DNA of 64,000 bases from Rugalucina vietnamica. Its lineage: Eukaryota; Mollusca; Bivalvia; Lucinida; Lucinidae. The stretch spans positions 23,459,621 through 23,523,620 of the forward strand of contig OZ024870.1 of the NCBI GenBank assembly GCA_964017185.1, given 5' to 3'. Shown here piece by piece: positions 1 to 15,753 of this stretch (position 1 is the stretch's first letter; every line of letters begins with the position of its first letter). A program made the translations under genes and the position numbers. The notes beneath the pieces are model-generated. The model saw only the letters and a list, made by a program, of their open reading frames with translations, was not told the origin of the DNA and ran no database searches.

Positions 1-133
1 AAAATAAGTATGAACAAATGAAATATGTTTCTAAGCACAAAAAGTGATATACTGTATGGAAAAGCGATTGAAGTGCGCTAAGTGAAGCGTATATATATAA
101 AAATCTCAATTTCTGTGCGTTTTTGATTACCAG

Positions 134-334
134 AAACCTACTGGGCACAGTGGAGTAGATGCGTGTCATTTCACGGAAGAGGTTTTCGGAGGCGTTACGG
201 GAAATGTGTTGGTTCCCGGTGTAACAAGGTGGTAAAACAGGTAGAGCGATGCGAGGACGGGCCAGTCCCACCACCACCGACAACGGACCCGCCAACGACC
301 ACCCCACCACCCCCGCCCCCGACAACAGATGCAG
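134..334 (+). CDS. Gene 1 exon: C-terminal part of first TSP1-like module plus Pro/Thr-rich linker
   Basis: Acceptor ATTACCAG ends at 133; donor GTAAGC starts at 335. The frame reads TYWAQWSRCVSFHGRGFRRR, then a Cys-rich segment (YGKCVGSRCNKVVKQVERCE), then a Pro/Thr-rich stretch of about 23 residues. WAQWSRC, the RRR before GKC and the Cys spacing match the exons at 39708-39988 and 62041-62321. In those two genes the module is continuous, whereas here an intron falls in the codon just after the Cys preceding TYW. The N-terminal half must therefore be in an exon outside the window. The linker is probably extended and O-glycosylated (inference). Confidence 0.8.
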
Positions 335-3300
335 GTAAGCATTGCAAAAACGTGCCAATCTTTAATGCAATAAAACAACTCACAAAAAGAGCTAGAGGCT
401 TGAAATTTGATTTAAGAAGAAGATGGATTGTTCTATTCGGTTTTCTCTTGTCGCAGCTCATTTGCTTTCATCAAGATAGCATGTCCTTGTAATATATACC
501 CCCTTATACATCACGTTTATATCATAGCAAACCTGGGGTATGCAGGGGTATGCCTATGTTTCTTATTTTTTGCTCCAAAACATAGATTGTGGGTATACGT
601 TAGAAACGACTCGTCGAGGCGGATCTAGCGTGTACCCACAATCTATGTTTTGAGCAAAATTAATTTAAAGCATCAAAATTTTCAAATGAAAATTTTCAAT
701 TTTACCTATTCAAATCTTTATATTACATGGGTGCGTATTCAGCGTAATGTGTTTCCTGTTGTAGTATCCGACCTATGCGAAACCCTTATGCCATGTGTTC
801 ATGGGTCGTGTCGAGATACAGGCCCTGGAGCTTATGAATGTGATTGTACAGGGACGGGCTACACGGGCGTCAATTGTTCAGTAGGTATGAAAACAGTCAA
901 ACAGTCACCGGATAAAGTGGCATAAAAATCCACAGAAAAAAATCACAGGAAAAAAAGTCACAGTGAGGAAAATGTCACAGAAAAAAGTCATAGGAAATTA
1001 TTGCAGGAAAAATAAGTCACAGGAAATAAAAAGTCACAGAAAAGTATCACAGTTTCTTTCTACTTCTGGTTATAGAAATGAACCTCATTTGGTTATGCCA
1101 TTACCATCTTATGCTTTGTTTTGCGAGATGTTTTAGCGCTTTTACTTCCCACTTAACGTGTTCAGTCATGCGTGGACTTAGCCATTGCTTCCGTGGTACT
1201 TAACTTGGCCAGTTCTTTGGAGGCTTGTTCAAGGGCACTATATGACATTGGTAGTTTTTAAACCCGTCCTTAGGCTCCATGTTCTGAAACTCTACCACTG
1301 AGCCATCGTGCTCTCCAGATATTTGGTGTTTTTTTTTTTTTTTTTTTTTTTTTTCTTTTTTATCTAATTCATGGTTTAGTTACTACCTATTTCAAGGGCA
1401 TGATTTGATTTGTGATAATGAGGGAACCCCCATCATTGCCCGGTAAAGCCTCAGATGAGACTTGCATAATCTGAAAATTTGCCTGAGATTTCCTTGTATC
1501 TGCACAAACCCCAGACCGGTCCCGATAGCGTAATGGTTAGAGCGTTCGCTTCGGAAGCGGGAGGCGCGGGTTCTAATCCGGGCCGCGTCATACCAAAGAC
1601 GTTAAAAATGGTACCAGTGGCTACCTTGCTTGGCGCTCAGCATTAATAAGGCAAGCACTGGCTTCTCTTCTCTCAAAAAGATAACTTCAATGATGAGAGC
1701 TCCATGTAATACTCTGTTTATGAGGTGTTTGGAGTACTTGGCAGATTCAGATTATAGATTCTTTAAATTTTGCTTTTGCTCAAAAACGTAGCCTTGTGGG
1801 TAATCGTAAGAACGGCCTAGGCGATATGGCTATAACATGTACCAAGAATGTCTGTTTTAAGCAAAAAATAGCAGTTTTTGCAACTGAAGATTTTCAATGT
1901 TTTCTGCTGTAAGACAACAACGTACACTGCATGACCATGTTATCGTATTGTCCTCTGTTACAGATATAAACGAGTGTGATACTGGTACCCCGTGTAATAC
2001 GGGCGCTTGCAATAACAATGATGGTTCTTTCGATTGTGACTGCAGGGACACTGGCTTTGATGGACCGACATGTTCAAACGGTAAGTTGATAAATAAGCCG
2101 CATCGTAGAACAACCAACAATGTGGTTTCCGAACAGGTCCGACACAAACCGGGCTGTACAAGCACAGAAAAGAGCTAGAAGCTTGAAATTTCGGATTTAA
2201 GAAGAAGAGGAATTGTACTATCCAAGTAGCGAAAACAAAGGCGCTGATCAGCTTCGCAGTTGATCTGCGCCTTTGTTTTCGCATATGCACATTGTTGGTT
2301 TTTCCACGAGGCTGCTCAAATAAAGTTTTGATAAATGACCACATATATATTTACTTTTGCGGGAGTTCGTTGGGTTAATTTAAGAAGTAATATGGTAAAC
2401 AGAATCTTACATGAGTGGTGGTCATTTCATATGAAATTAATAAAAATCAGAGAAGACCGCTCGTGCAATGTTCTCTATACATGTTTATTATTCCTCATTA
2501 ATATTCATTGGCTGAGTGTGGATTTTGACTGGTCCAGAGCTGGTCACGCGGAGGGTGCTATTCTGTCATGTCGCATGATCATATTACCCTCTGACGTCAT
2601 ATCTGCCTAAAAACGTGCAGCTGCACTTGCAGTCACATGCGTTTGTTTACAGTGCACGTGGAGGGGGCTATTCTGTCATGTCGCATGATCATATTACCCT
2701 CTGACATCATATTCGCCTAAATGTGCAGTTGCACTTGTAGTCATGTGTTTTTCCTGTGGTATGTCGCTAAATTGTTTAAAAAGGGGTTCTGTATAATAAA
2801 ACAATTGTTGCCCTTGAATGAGGGTAACATGACGATTTGTTCACCCTTGACAGTTAATATTGCCCTCAGGCAATATCACCTGCCTCTGGTGAACAAATCG
2901 TCATGTTAATCTCACTCAGTGGCAACGATTATATAATATTACCTTTACATTTCAATGTGTCATCTATCGACATTGAACACTAGTCTGTATTCTATATATG
3001 TATTCTAAGTTGAAAATTAAATGAATAAAAGCTGTTTAGCCTGATAACATGGTATATATAAATAATGTTATGTAATTTAAATACCAAAAGATACATGGGA
3101 ATATTGCATTAATGTTTACATGTAGATTAAGGATTCAAAAACGCCAATAATATATACATCTCGCACCAAATGTTACAAAAGTAAACACCAATATTTTGAT
3201 GTTTGGTGTCGTATATATTGGCTCATAGGCAAATTATATAAACCAAGATGAGACGTCACAGAAGGTGGTGCCACATCTAGGGCTAAGATTCTGTTTTCAT

Positions 3301-6300
3301 CGAAAATGAAATAAACTGAAACTTTAAAATAGCTCCTGATGTCCGTAATTGGTGAAAGCCGCCTCATGATAAAACCAACAATTTGCATAAGCAAAAACAA
3401 AGACGCAGATCAGCTTCGCGGTAACCGCGAAGCTGATCAGCGTCTTTGTTTTTGCTGCTCGGATAGTACAATTCCTCCCCTACTTATATACAAAATTTCA
3501 AGATTCTATCTTTCTTCTGTGACTGTACAGGCCGGTTTGTGTCGGACCTGTTCGGAAACCACATTGTTGGTTTTCCCACGAGACGGCTCATATGGTATCG
3601 CTGGGCATGTCCTTTCGTTACAAATGTGTTAGCTTCATCTTTATATAGACACATACATGTATAACACAAATTCATATCCATCAATTTCAGATATAAACGA
3701 GTGTGCAACTGGAACCCCGTGTAACACTGGTGCATGTTCTAACACACCGGGAACCTTCTCTTGTGATTGTACTGGTACAGGATTTGAGGGAGACACGTGT
3801 CAAAATGGTGAGTTATGAGTCTTTAAACATATACCGCGGCCACAAAATATGACGAAATACCAACATCCACGTGTCGCCATCATCGAATATTTACATTTTT
3901 ATTGCAATTGACCGAGATGAAAGTGTCATTCTTGGTGTTCTTCATTTCCCAATATAAAACATTAAGTCATGTGATCTAGAGGCCACGCCTATGGGCGGGG
4001 CGACGTCAAAACTAGCCAGTGACGTTGTTTGTTTACTCTTGTTGGCGGGACGTTGGTCGCGTATCGCCATGACGTTGAGCGCGAAAATTAGACGTTTTGG
4101 TTTTTTCCATAATTACGTTAAGTCGGATTTAATGTCAAATAACATGAAAATGAGCGATGATATGTGCATATAAAAATCTGCTACTTGATCGATAATTTAA
4201 AATGTAAATGCAAGTATTGAATTTCAGATTTTAGCTTTCCCTGAATGATGAAAAACATTAATTGTTTTAATGTCTCCGAGAAGCCCTTCGGGCTTCACAG
4301 ACATTAAAACAGCCTTAGGCTAATGTTTTTCATCATCCAGTGCAAGCTAAAATCTGAATTTCAATCCTTTTAAAAATTAAACGCCGATCTGACGTAATAT
4401 GATGTTGCTATGACTGGATAAAGTAAGATAAAGATTCTGATAAGAAAATGTATTTCAGTATCTTTGGTATTGATTATATGACCAGAGGACCAATGGTCCT
4501 GTAAACGCTCACCTGAGACCTGAGATATATACCAATAAACTTGTTTGACTAGAATGGTAATATACATGTATATAACCCCAGGGCAGGGTCAGAGCAATCT
4601 CTGGAGTCAATTTCTTTTTTAAATCATAAAGATTCAGTCCATTTGCCAATTTACTGCAAGTTTTGCCCTTCAAATGACATTGTAACAATTTTCCCCATTC
4701 AAATGCATTGACAACCTAAGTTGACCTTGCCGTAAAAAGGTCAAGGTCATCCCAGGGTCATGATTTATACAAACTTTGTAGAGCTCTATTGCCTGATGCT
4801 TCATGCCAAGTTTCAAAATCATAGGACTTCTGGTTCTGGAGGAGAAGATTTTTAAAGGATTTTGCTATTTATAGCCATGGCGGCCATCTTGATCATGTGA
4901 CCTTGACCATTTATACAAACTTTGATTCACTCTGCCTAAGAATGCTCCACATAAAGTTTGGCTTTGATTGGCCAAGCGGTTTTAGAGAAGAAGATCTTTG
5001 AATATCATTATAATATACATGTATTTTGCCGGGGCGGGGGCAGACAGACCCCTGGGGTCCAAATCTTTTCAGAATCATCAATCATAAGTCCATTTGCCCA
5101 TTTCCTGCAAGTTTATCCCTAAAAATGACATTTTAACACTTTTCCCCATTCAAATGCATGAGCGACCTATGTTAACCTTGCCGTAAAATAGGTCAAGGTC
5201 ATCCCAGGGTCATGATTTATATAAACTTTGTAGAGCTCTAGTCACTGATGCTTCACACCAAGTTTCAAAATCATTGGCCTTCTGGTTCTGGAGAAGAAGA
5301 TTTTTAAAGTTTTTTTTTTCTATTTATAGCCATGGCGGCCATCTTGGTCATGTGACCTTGACCATTTATATAAACTTTCTTTTCCCCTTCCAAAGGATGC
5401 TCCACATCAAGTTTGGCTTCGATTGGCCAAGCGGTTTCAGGGGAGAAGATGTTTCATTATTATGGAAATATAAATGTATATAGCCCCGGGGCAGGGACAG
5501 ACAACCCCCCAGGGCCATAAAATTTTCCATTAACATTAATCTTCTGTCCATTTGCCTATTCCCAGTAAGTTTTACCCATTAAATAGCATTTTACCATTGT
5601 TTTCCCATTCAAATGCATTGGCGACCTAAGTTGACCTTGCCGTAAAATAGGTCAAGGTCATCCTAGGGTCATGATTTATATAAACTATAATGGGCCCGTG
5701 TCCCCGATGCTACATACCAAGTTTCGTGGAAATCGGCCCACTGGTTCTGGAGAAGGAGATTTTTAAAGGTTTTTGCTATTTATAGCCATGGCGGCCATCT
5801 TGGTCATGTGACCTGGACCATTTATATAAACTTTTGTCCCCCCTTCCTAAGGATGCTCCACATGAAGTTTGGCTTTGATTGGCCAAGCGGTTTCAGAGGA
5901 GAAGATCTTTGAAATTGTGGACGACGGACGGACGGACGGACGACGACGTAGCATGGGTATACTATAAGCTCACCTGTGAGCCTTCGGCTCAGGTGAGCTA
6001 TAAATCTATGCTTTCGTTATATTGGACACTGTCAAAAATGATTTTTTTCATTTTGATAAAAATCAGTGTGATTTTTTTAAATGCTTTTGTATATTCCCAG
6101 ATAAATATACTTATCAAATACATCGGGATAAATGCATGTTCGTCCGTGAAATTTATATAGCCTATTTATGTTTAGTAAAACTGGGATATTCAGGAGTATA
6201 AATATACATTATGTTTTCTCATTTTTTGTGCTCCAAAACTTAAGTGTGGATACTCGTAACGAGCACCCGCACAACGTTTTGAGCGAATAAAACAAAATTG

Positions 6301-6947
6301 TATGAATAAACTGTGTACTAAAATTTGTCAGAGTTTCGCAGTTTAAATTTCCGTGTTCATTGCATTGTCATATGCTGCAATGAAAATCTACCTTGGTCGT
6401 TGCAGATATTAACGAGTGTGGCACTGGTACCCCGTGTAATGGTGGCACATGTTCAAACACACCGGGAAGCTTCAGCTGCGATTGTACTGGTACCGGGTTC
6501 CTGCCGCCATTTTGCGACGATGGTTAGTACATCCTTTTTTCCATGGAAAGCCAGAATTCAAAGTCATTTGTTGAAAGCATGCGAGTTTTCTTTTTTAAAT
6601 CCCTTTGCATGATTTATGTTTGTCAATTATTACTGCTTTTCAATACAAGAATATAATTTGTATACCAATTCTACAAATGAACAAAAGTTTACACATTTAT
6701 GTACCTCAGACACTCATTACAAACAAAGTTATATGTTTTAAACTGTGATTCACACGGCTTTTGTTTTCTTTTTATCTATATATAATTGTTCATATCGTTT
6801 TCTAATGATTGCAGATCAAGACGAGTGTTCTGATGGTACCCCGTGTGATAATGGTGGAGCATGTACAAACACACCGGGAACCTTCACCTGTGATTGTACT
6901 GGTACTGGGTTTGAGGATCCTACGTGCTCCAGTGGTATTTATAAATC

Positions 6948-7003
<56 letters not shown>

Positions 7004-10000
7004 TAATAATATTAATTGTACAATTCCTGTTCTGATGACATATGATAAAAACAGTGTTTGCAAGAAATTAGTCGGACCAATTTTATTAAGGTATTTAATA
7101 TCTATACTATCGCAACCATCAGGAAAACATGTCCGTGTGATGTATACCCCCTTATACCCCACTTTTATATAGTAACACTGGGGTACGCAGGGGTATACCT
7201 ATTTTTCTTATTTTTGCTTCAAAACATAGATTGTGGGTACTCGTTAGAACCGCCTCGGCGAGGCGGTTCTAACGTGTACCCACAATCTATGTTTTGGAGC
7301 AAAAATAAGAAAAATAGGTATACCCATGCATACCCCAGTTTTTGCTATATAAAAGTGGGATATAAGGGGGTATTTATTTCACGGACATGTTTCCTGATGC
7401 GCGACAGTTGTTTCAACAATCCACAACCACTGGATATAATAATTATACTTCTAGTAATGCATTGTATAACGCTCAAATAATCAGTAATTCCAGTCCTTAA
7501 ATGTTGCATTTAGGACCTTTAGACTTATCATGATGTAAATGAAAGAAAATAAGAAAAGAGAAAAAGTAGCGATTGTATAAAAAAAAATTGATGTCTGTTC
7601 CAGATATTAATGAGTGTGCTACTGGTACCCCATGTAACAGTGGATCATGTTCTAACACACCGGGAACATTCACATGTGATTGCTCTGGTACCGGGTTTGA
7701 GGGAGACACTTGTCAAAATGGTAACGTTGATTTATAATAATTTTTTTAGGCTTCGGAATAACATACTATAATGGTGGTCTGTCAAAAAGTAAAAGCAGTC
7801 AAAGTTTTATGTTTGTTTCTTAAAAAAGGCCTTTGGTCGAAATATTGAATAAGAGTTAACTTTAAAAATTATTGTATATATTTTAATAAATGATTGACCA
7901 TATCCGGTACTCGTGTCTGCCCCTTGTTAACACTGGACACTGGGCCGAGCCTTCATCTTTTACTGTACAGGTAATCCGACCAGGTCTGACACAAACCAGC
8001 CTGTGCAATCACAGAAGGTGGCTAGACGCGAAAACAAAGGCATAGGCAAAAACGTGTTTTCTCACGACAAGGCTCAAGTGATATGAGTCATAGATGCCGA
8101 AATCAGAAAAGGAAAGAAAACATGCCAATACAGACATACTTCTTTTAAAGGTCAGTAGGTGTTCAGATTATTTAGATGGATATGCCAGAAGAATTATTAT
8201 CAAATGCAAACATAATCTTTATCATTTTCAGTAGTTTGAAGCATTTTCTTTCTCTTGTTAAGTGTCGGTCCCACTGCGATCGCTTAAGATCGCTATACGA
8301 TTTTCTAAATATTAATTTAGGGGTCATTTATTTGGCCCGGATATGCAAATTAAAAAAGCATAAACACGTTGGAAAACATTGTACATAATCTGCATGCGCA
8401 GTCTTATCACAGAACTAATGATTACACAATCGTACGATTCCTTACGATTCAGTGGGACCGGCGCTTTATTTATATATGTAGAATATTTTATAATGTTTTG
8501 CACAATTATATTTTTGTATTCGGATTCAAGATAAAACATATCTTTTACAGATATAAACGAGTGTGCGGCTGGTACCCCGTGTAATTCGGGCACCTGTAAT
8601 AACACACCGGGAACTTTCGATTGTGACTGTACGGGATCTGGATTTGAGGGACCGACTTGTTCAAGTGGTAATAACATCAGGAAAACATGTCCCTGCAATG
8701 AATACCCCCTCAAACCTAACTTTTATATAGAAAAAAACTGGGGTTTGCAGGGGTATACCTAATTTTCTTATTTTTGCTCTAAAACATAGATTGTGGGTAC
8801 CCGTTAATCTATGTTTTGAGCAAAAATAAGAAAAATATCAATTTTTACTACTGAAAATTTCATTTTTACAACTCCAAAAATCTCTGTATATTACATGGGC
8901 AAGTTTTCGTAATGATTTGAGTCTTTGCATAATGTAATAATGTCTGCACCAGAAAATGGCTCTAAAAGAGCCATAAATAATTTATAGGACGCTGGATGGC
9001 ATTTTGAATAGATGGAAGTCGCTTTATTAAATTTATTCTGTCAAAGGTTAGTTGACCAAGACATGTAAGTTTGACAAGTATAAAAAATAAAAGTCATCTC
9101 TTCAATACATGCTTATACATGGTTGAAATTCGAATTGTAATCAGATCAGCTTTTTGTTTATGCACATTGGAGACTCGTATATCCAGCTAAATCGTTTCAG
9201 ATTTAAGGCGTTTGAACTGAAAAACGTTTTAATGTTAGGACGTTGGAACTTAACGGTTTTAGTGTTTAGTGGATATTTGCTCCAGATATAAATGAGTGTG
9301 CTACTGGTACCCCGTGTAACACTGGCTCATGTTCTAACACACCGGGAACCTTCTCATGTGATTGTTCTGGTACCGGCTTTGAGGGAGACACGTGTCAGAA
9401 TGGTAATTTCAATTACGTATTTCATACACGACAAACTTTGTAACATATTGCGTTTGGCGTATAGTTTGCGAAATTCGAGGATGAATAAATCACTTCTGAC
9501 ATTGACATTCACATGTAAAGCAGTGCGATTCTTTTTCACTTTTGGTATACATAAAGATATTAATTTTGAATTAATGAAATTCTGTACAGATTTAAATTCT
9601 TAGAAAAGAAAATGATGTAATCATACGTTTTTCATCAGTAGCTGAATGCATCCACACCATAGAAATGAAATGTAATTATCTCTTTCACATTGGCCTGAAA
9701 GTATTAAGAGGTGCATCTCAATTTGTGATTTTCTGATCATTAACTGGAAGTCCTTTCGTAAAATAAAATGTCTATTGCAGACATAAACGAGTGTGCGGCT
9801 GGTACCCCGTGTAATTCGGGCACCTGTAATAACACGCCGGGAACTTTCGATTGTGACTGTACGGGATCTGGATTTGAGGGACCAACTTGTTCAAGTGGTA
9901 AGTCAGATAATAAAATAATACATGGTGTTACAAGCGTTGCAAGTGATATAAAAGTTGAAATAGTGTCTATTAAATAAAATGAATATTTAATCAGGTTGTC

Positions 10001-11111
10001 ATGCTTTGATGCTTCGCAATTATTTTGGTGTGCTGTTTTGGTGTCAAGACCTGTAGCGGTTAAATTTTCTGATGACTGTTTGAGTCATGTTGGTGCTGAG
10101 ATTAAAAGAATCTATGATGGGGTTGAGGCCGAGACAAGGAAATCTCAGGCAAGTTTTCAGATTATTCAAGTCTCATCCGAGGCTCTGCCGAGGATGAGAC
10201 TTGAATAATCTGAAAACGAGCCTGAGATTTCCTTTTTGAGGCCAAAACACCATCATTGATTATTTTTCTCACCCATCAATTTATACCATTTTGACTCTGA
10301 ATAGGCTTCAAATGCAGTTCAGGCAGCCATTTTGTTTTTACATGAAACAATATGCAAATTAACCAATGAAAAAAATAAAAATAATTTTGTATATGCACTT
10401 ACCGTACAAAAAATATTCAATCAGCATTTTGTTTTGTGCAGAAAATCCTCAACAAAATTAAATTTTGCGATTTTTATCAAAGCAGCAGACTACAATGACT
10501 CTTGTAAACTCCTGAAATTAACACCTGCAGGGTTATTTTTGTCACTGACAGTTGACACCTAGCTCATCATTTCCTTATATGGAAGTACACATAAAGGTGT
10601 ACATTTCTATTAGCTAACTGCAGAAATGATTGGCATTTTGAGACAGCTAAAATCTACTAGTACTGAGACAGAAATATCTCAGACAGGCACACAAAGGGAT
10701 GTGCTTGTCTGATGGGTGAGAAATATTCTTCTCTTTTCGTAGAAAGCAAATTGAGTTTAATGCGTCACCTCCGCAAAACCAGAATCTGATTGTATGGAAT
10801 TACGCAGACAATAACTTTAAATTTTGCATCTAAATGTCTCTTGACACCGAGTTGCAATTATGTGTATTTCAGATATAAACGAGTGTGCAACTGGTACTCC
10901 GTGCAACAGTGGATCTTGTTCTAACACACCGGGAACCTTCTCCTGTGATTGTTCTGGTACCGGGTTTGAGGGAGACACGTGTCAAAACGGTAACGTTGAT
11001 TTATGAAATAGATAGTTTGAGGGCGACACGTATCAAAATGGTAATAACCCTATTCACTTTAATTAACAGCGCATGAATATAGCAGTGCAATTCTTACAAA
11101 TGTCAGTCATT

Positions 11112-11198
<87 letters not shown>

Positions 11199-11304
11199 TG
11201 AGAGATAGAGAAAGACAGAGAGAAAAAACAAAACATAGCAAACTCCAAATTTAAAGTGAATATATTCAGTGCAAATTATGTAATTATGTATTCATCGCTA
11301 CTTT

Positions 11305-11355
<51 letters not shown>

Positions 11356-12466
11356 ACTTGCCTAATATTTTAGAAATGTAAAAATCAAAAGTTTTCATCT
11401 GAAAATATGTGATTTTGTTCAAAACATTATGAGTACAGTCTATGTCACGTTTACGTGTTTGGTTATTAACGGAATGTGGAGGAACCGTTAAACAAACTTT
11501 TGCTACCGTATACGTTGACCTATTTGATTGATAGGATATTGTGTTTAGTCTCCTTAAAAGACTACTGTTTGCTGCAGTACTAGCATTAAACCCTGATCAT
11601 TAGCGTGTTGGTTAATACTTCAAATGGTAAAACCAACTTATTTCATTCTTTGATGCCAAATTATCCAAGAATGTGATAAAATACGTCCTGGAAAACAGAT
11701 GTTGATACTATTGTTAGTTAATTACGCCTGTCATATTAATTTCTGTTTCAGATATAAACGAGTGTGCGACAGGTACCCCGTGTAATTCGGGCACCTGTAA
11801 TAACACACCGGGAACTTTCGATTGTGACTGTACGGGATCTGGATTTGAGGGACCAACTTGTTCAAGCGGTAGGTCAGATAATAAAATAATACATGTTGTC
11901 ACAAATGTATGCACGTGAAAAAAGTTACAAGTGAACTAATATTGAAATGGTGCCCATTAAAATCATTACTTATTCAGGTTTTAATATTTTGATGTCTCGA
12001 AATAATTCTAATACGCTGTGTTGTTTTGGTGTCAAGACTTTTCTGATGAATGTTTGGGTCATTTTGTGTCGAAATATATTTTGATTGAGTACAATGAAAT
12101 CAAATTGAGTACACTGGCCTACCCTCACAAAATCATGATCAATATATTTAAAATTTGTATCTAAATGTACATGTATCCTGCAATAATTGATTACACTGAA
12201 CTACAAACATTTGTTAAAATGATTATTTCAGACATAAATGAGTGCGCTACTGGTACCCCGTGTAACAGTGGATCATGTTCTAACACACCGGGAACCTTCT
12301 CTTGTGATTGCACTGGTACCGGGTTTGAGGGAGACACGTGTCAAAACGGTAATACCGACTGTTTTACTATGTATAGAGCATTATGAACATATGATCTTTA
12401 CAAATACAAGTCATTGAGTCACTCTCGGAGAAAGAAACTGACACACACACGCACACACACACACAG

Positions 12467-12519
<53 letters not shown>

Positions 12520-15500
12520 TAAAACATTGAAAACTCAATTTTTAACTGAGCATGTTCAGTGCAAATAAGGTACGTATATATACTCACGGACTTTAAAATT
12601 GCAACATTTGCATTATCGATTCTTCCTCTCAGAATACAGGATTTTTTCCGAAAAATATTTGTTGAACTGAAAAGTACAATCAGTCTGCTTACCTTCATAC
12701 CAAAATCGAAATTCTGGTGTCCATAATTAACGCCATACAGTATAATTTCAAGCGTTACCTAACATTTAACAAAAATAAATTGCATAATAGGTCAATGGGG
12801 ACGAAGTCCAACATGATTTCTGGAAAGATATACTCAGTATCAAAACCAAACGAATGCTGTTGGTTCGCTTTCATTTGCATTAAAAACGCGGTTGTTACAT
12901 GTACCTCAGTTTAACGTTTATTAAGAAAGCTTAATTTTTGCGCGTAAAATTGAAACAAATTCAATTCTTTTGAACACATCATATAGGCACGGGACTAACG
13001 TACGTGTACATGTAAAAGTACCATAACATTTTGGTGCTGTAATAGAATGCCTATTTGTTTGGAGCACTTTGCGTTTGACGTCAGCGAAAAACGCTAGCGC
13101 CTTAAACGACATTGAAAGAAAACGTCAATAATTATTTTGCATTTTCTTGTGCTTTGGATTGTTAGCTTGCATTAAAACGCGGTTATATCATGCACCTCAG
13201 TTTAACGTTTATCAAGAAAGCTTAATTTTTGCGCGTAAAATTGAAACAAATTCAATTCTTTTGAACATATCATATAGGCCCGGGATTAAGTAGATGTAAA
13301 AGTACCATAACATTTTGGTGCTGCAATAGAATGCCTATGTGTTTGGAGCAATTTGCGTCTGACGTCAGCAGAAAAACGCTAGCGCCTTAAACGACATGGA
13401 AAGAAAGTTGCGTTTTCTTGTGCTTTGGATTGTTAGCTATTACCAGAGATGTTTGGCTTTCACAAAATCCCTTTCTTGTAGCCACCATAAGGGTTTCGTC
13501 AGAAAAGTTGCGTCTCGATGACGTTGAAGAAAACAGCTTTAGCAAAGAATTCAGCGAACACATTTTTATGGGCCATAATGCACAATTTCGGGTAATGAAC
13601 GGCCTCCTCAGTGACCCATATCAAACTGGCAATGAAAGTCTAAGCATTAATCCAGCGTATGCCAAGTCGACTGAGCAATATTATGTTGAACAAAGGTGCC
13701 GGTAATCCAGAATGTGATAGGCATGTGATACTGGGGACACCAAACGTGGATTACAGTCAACATTTTCTTTGCTACAGATATAAACGAGTGTGCTACCGGT
13801 ACCCCGTGTAACACTGGATCATGTTCTAACACACCGGGAACCTTCACATGTGATTGTACTGGAACAGGATTTGAGGGAGACACGTGTCAGAATGGTATAT
13901 ATGGTTTACTTAAATTTCTCAATTATTTTGAAATATCACTTACATTGTGTGTATGTTAATGAATGTCATAATAGTATCGAAACATTGGCATGTCTAAAGC
14001 GGCATGGCATAAACCGACTTTGTATTTAACAGATTAAAGATATGTACGTTTAGTTATAAAATAAGAGGAAAATCACAAGCTCAGCCTAATATCTTTTCCT
14101 TAAACACTGTTGCTACAAACAATCAGAAACAATGATGACATATGAGCCGCCTCGTGGGAAAACCAGCAATGTGGTTTCCGAACAGGTCCGACACAAACCG
14201 GCCTTTACAAGCACAGAAAAGAGCTAGAAGCTTGAAATTTCGGATTTAGGTAGAAGAGGAAATGTACTATCCGAGTAGCGAAAACAAAGGCGCTGATCAG
14301 CTTCGCGGTTACCGCGAAGCTGATTAGCGCCTTTGTTTTCGCATATGCAGATTGTTGGTTTTCCCATGGGGCGGCTTATATGGTAAAGTGAAATCTATTC
14401 TGAGAAACATAGACACGAAGCTATTTTAACCATACAAAAAAGAGAAGATTTGTACTCATAAATGTTTTATAAGTTAATATAAATGAATATACCATTAATT
14501 TAAAGCAAGAAACAGAAGGAACTTCCGTAATAGTACCGTCGGAAATATGTCAAGTTGCTAACATGTTTACATTCTTTCTTCTATTCATTTTCTCATCGAA
14601 ATATTTCAATGGCATAGAGGAAAAAAATGAAAGAAAGTAACGAATAGTGACTAGCAAATACTGATGTTTTGGTATACTCGTATTTTCTCAAAAGAGCTGA
14701 AGCATTTCCATCAATAAATCCAGTAATGACGCTTTCCTCTGTACTCTCAAGTGCGTGTGAGAATCATAACTATTAAAAAGTTAAACTACATTTCATTTTG
14801 CCTCAACAGATATAAACGAGTGTGCTACTGGGACCCCCTGTAACACTGGATCATGTTCTAACACACCGGGAACCTTCACCTGTGATTGTTCTGGTACCGG
14901 GTTTGAGGGTCCGACCTGCGCAAATGGTAAATTGTATAACATTGATAAATAAAGTTATGTGCTCATTCTCCAATTCATTCTTTAATACAGAATTTTAAAG
15001 CAATTTTACTTTTCGTGTGAGATTTAAAAAAGGCCACATAGCAATTACTCGTATATCTCTATGTGTATAATGAAATGCCAAAAATCTAGTTATAAACCAT
15101 ATTTTATCATTTTGAAAAAAGTCTAACGATAACACCTTTTTACATAGTTACCGTTATAAATTATATAATGATGTACAGAAAATGATGTTTTGGTATTTGT
15201 GTTTTTCTCTAGATATAAACGAGTGCGCTACTGGAACCCCGTGTAACTCTGGATCATGTTCTAACACACCGGGAACCTTCACCTGTGATTGTACTGGTAC
15301 CGGGTTTGAAGGACCAAACTGTGCCGCAGGTTGGTAAAAGACCGTATGACACCGGGCCATATGCAAACTTGGTGTGTCTTATGTCATCCGTTCTTAATGT
15401 GCCGGTGTTGGCCACGTTTCATCCTGATAATCGTGTTCTCATAATAGCGATGCTACCACGGTGTAGCTAGCACTGGTCCTGGAAAAGATGGACCCGGTGT

Positions 15501-15692
15501 TTCTATGTATGTGAGAAGTCACTAATCGAACAATATGTTTTTCAACCGCTATAAGACATCCCGTCATTAATAAATAAGAAAATTTTGATCTGAATAAAGT
15601 TGAATTTATTATCATTACTATCATGATTTGAATGTATATATTATAATTTTTCAAAACTTATTACGCTTTCCTTTTGCATCATCATCATCATC

Positions 15693-15753
<61 letters not shown>

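Noticed and set aside
1517-1590. Functional tRNA gene
   Set aside because: Only an imperfect cloverleaf, attached to a SINE-like body inside an intron, with no terminator run directly after.
4860-5400. Frames reading GGHLGHVTLTIY in GCTCACC elements
   Set aside because: The GGCGGCCATCTTGGTCATGTGACC word is repeated at DNA level in all units and orientations; not a protein.
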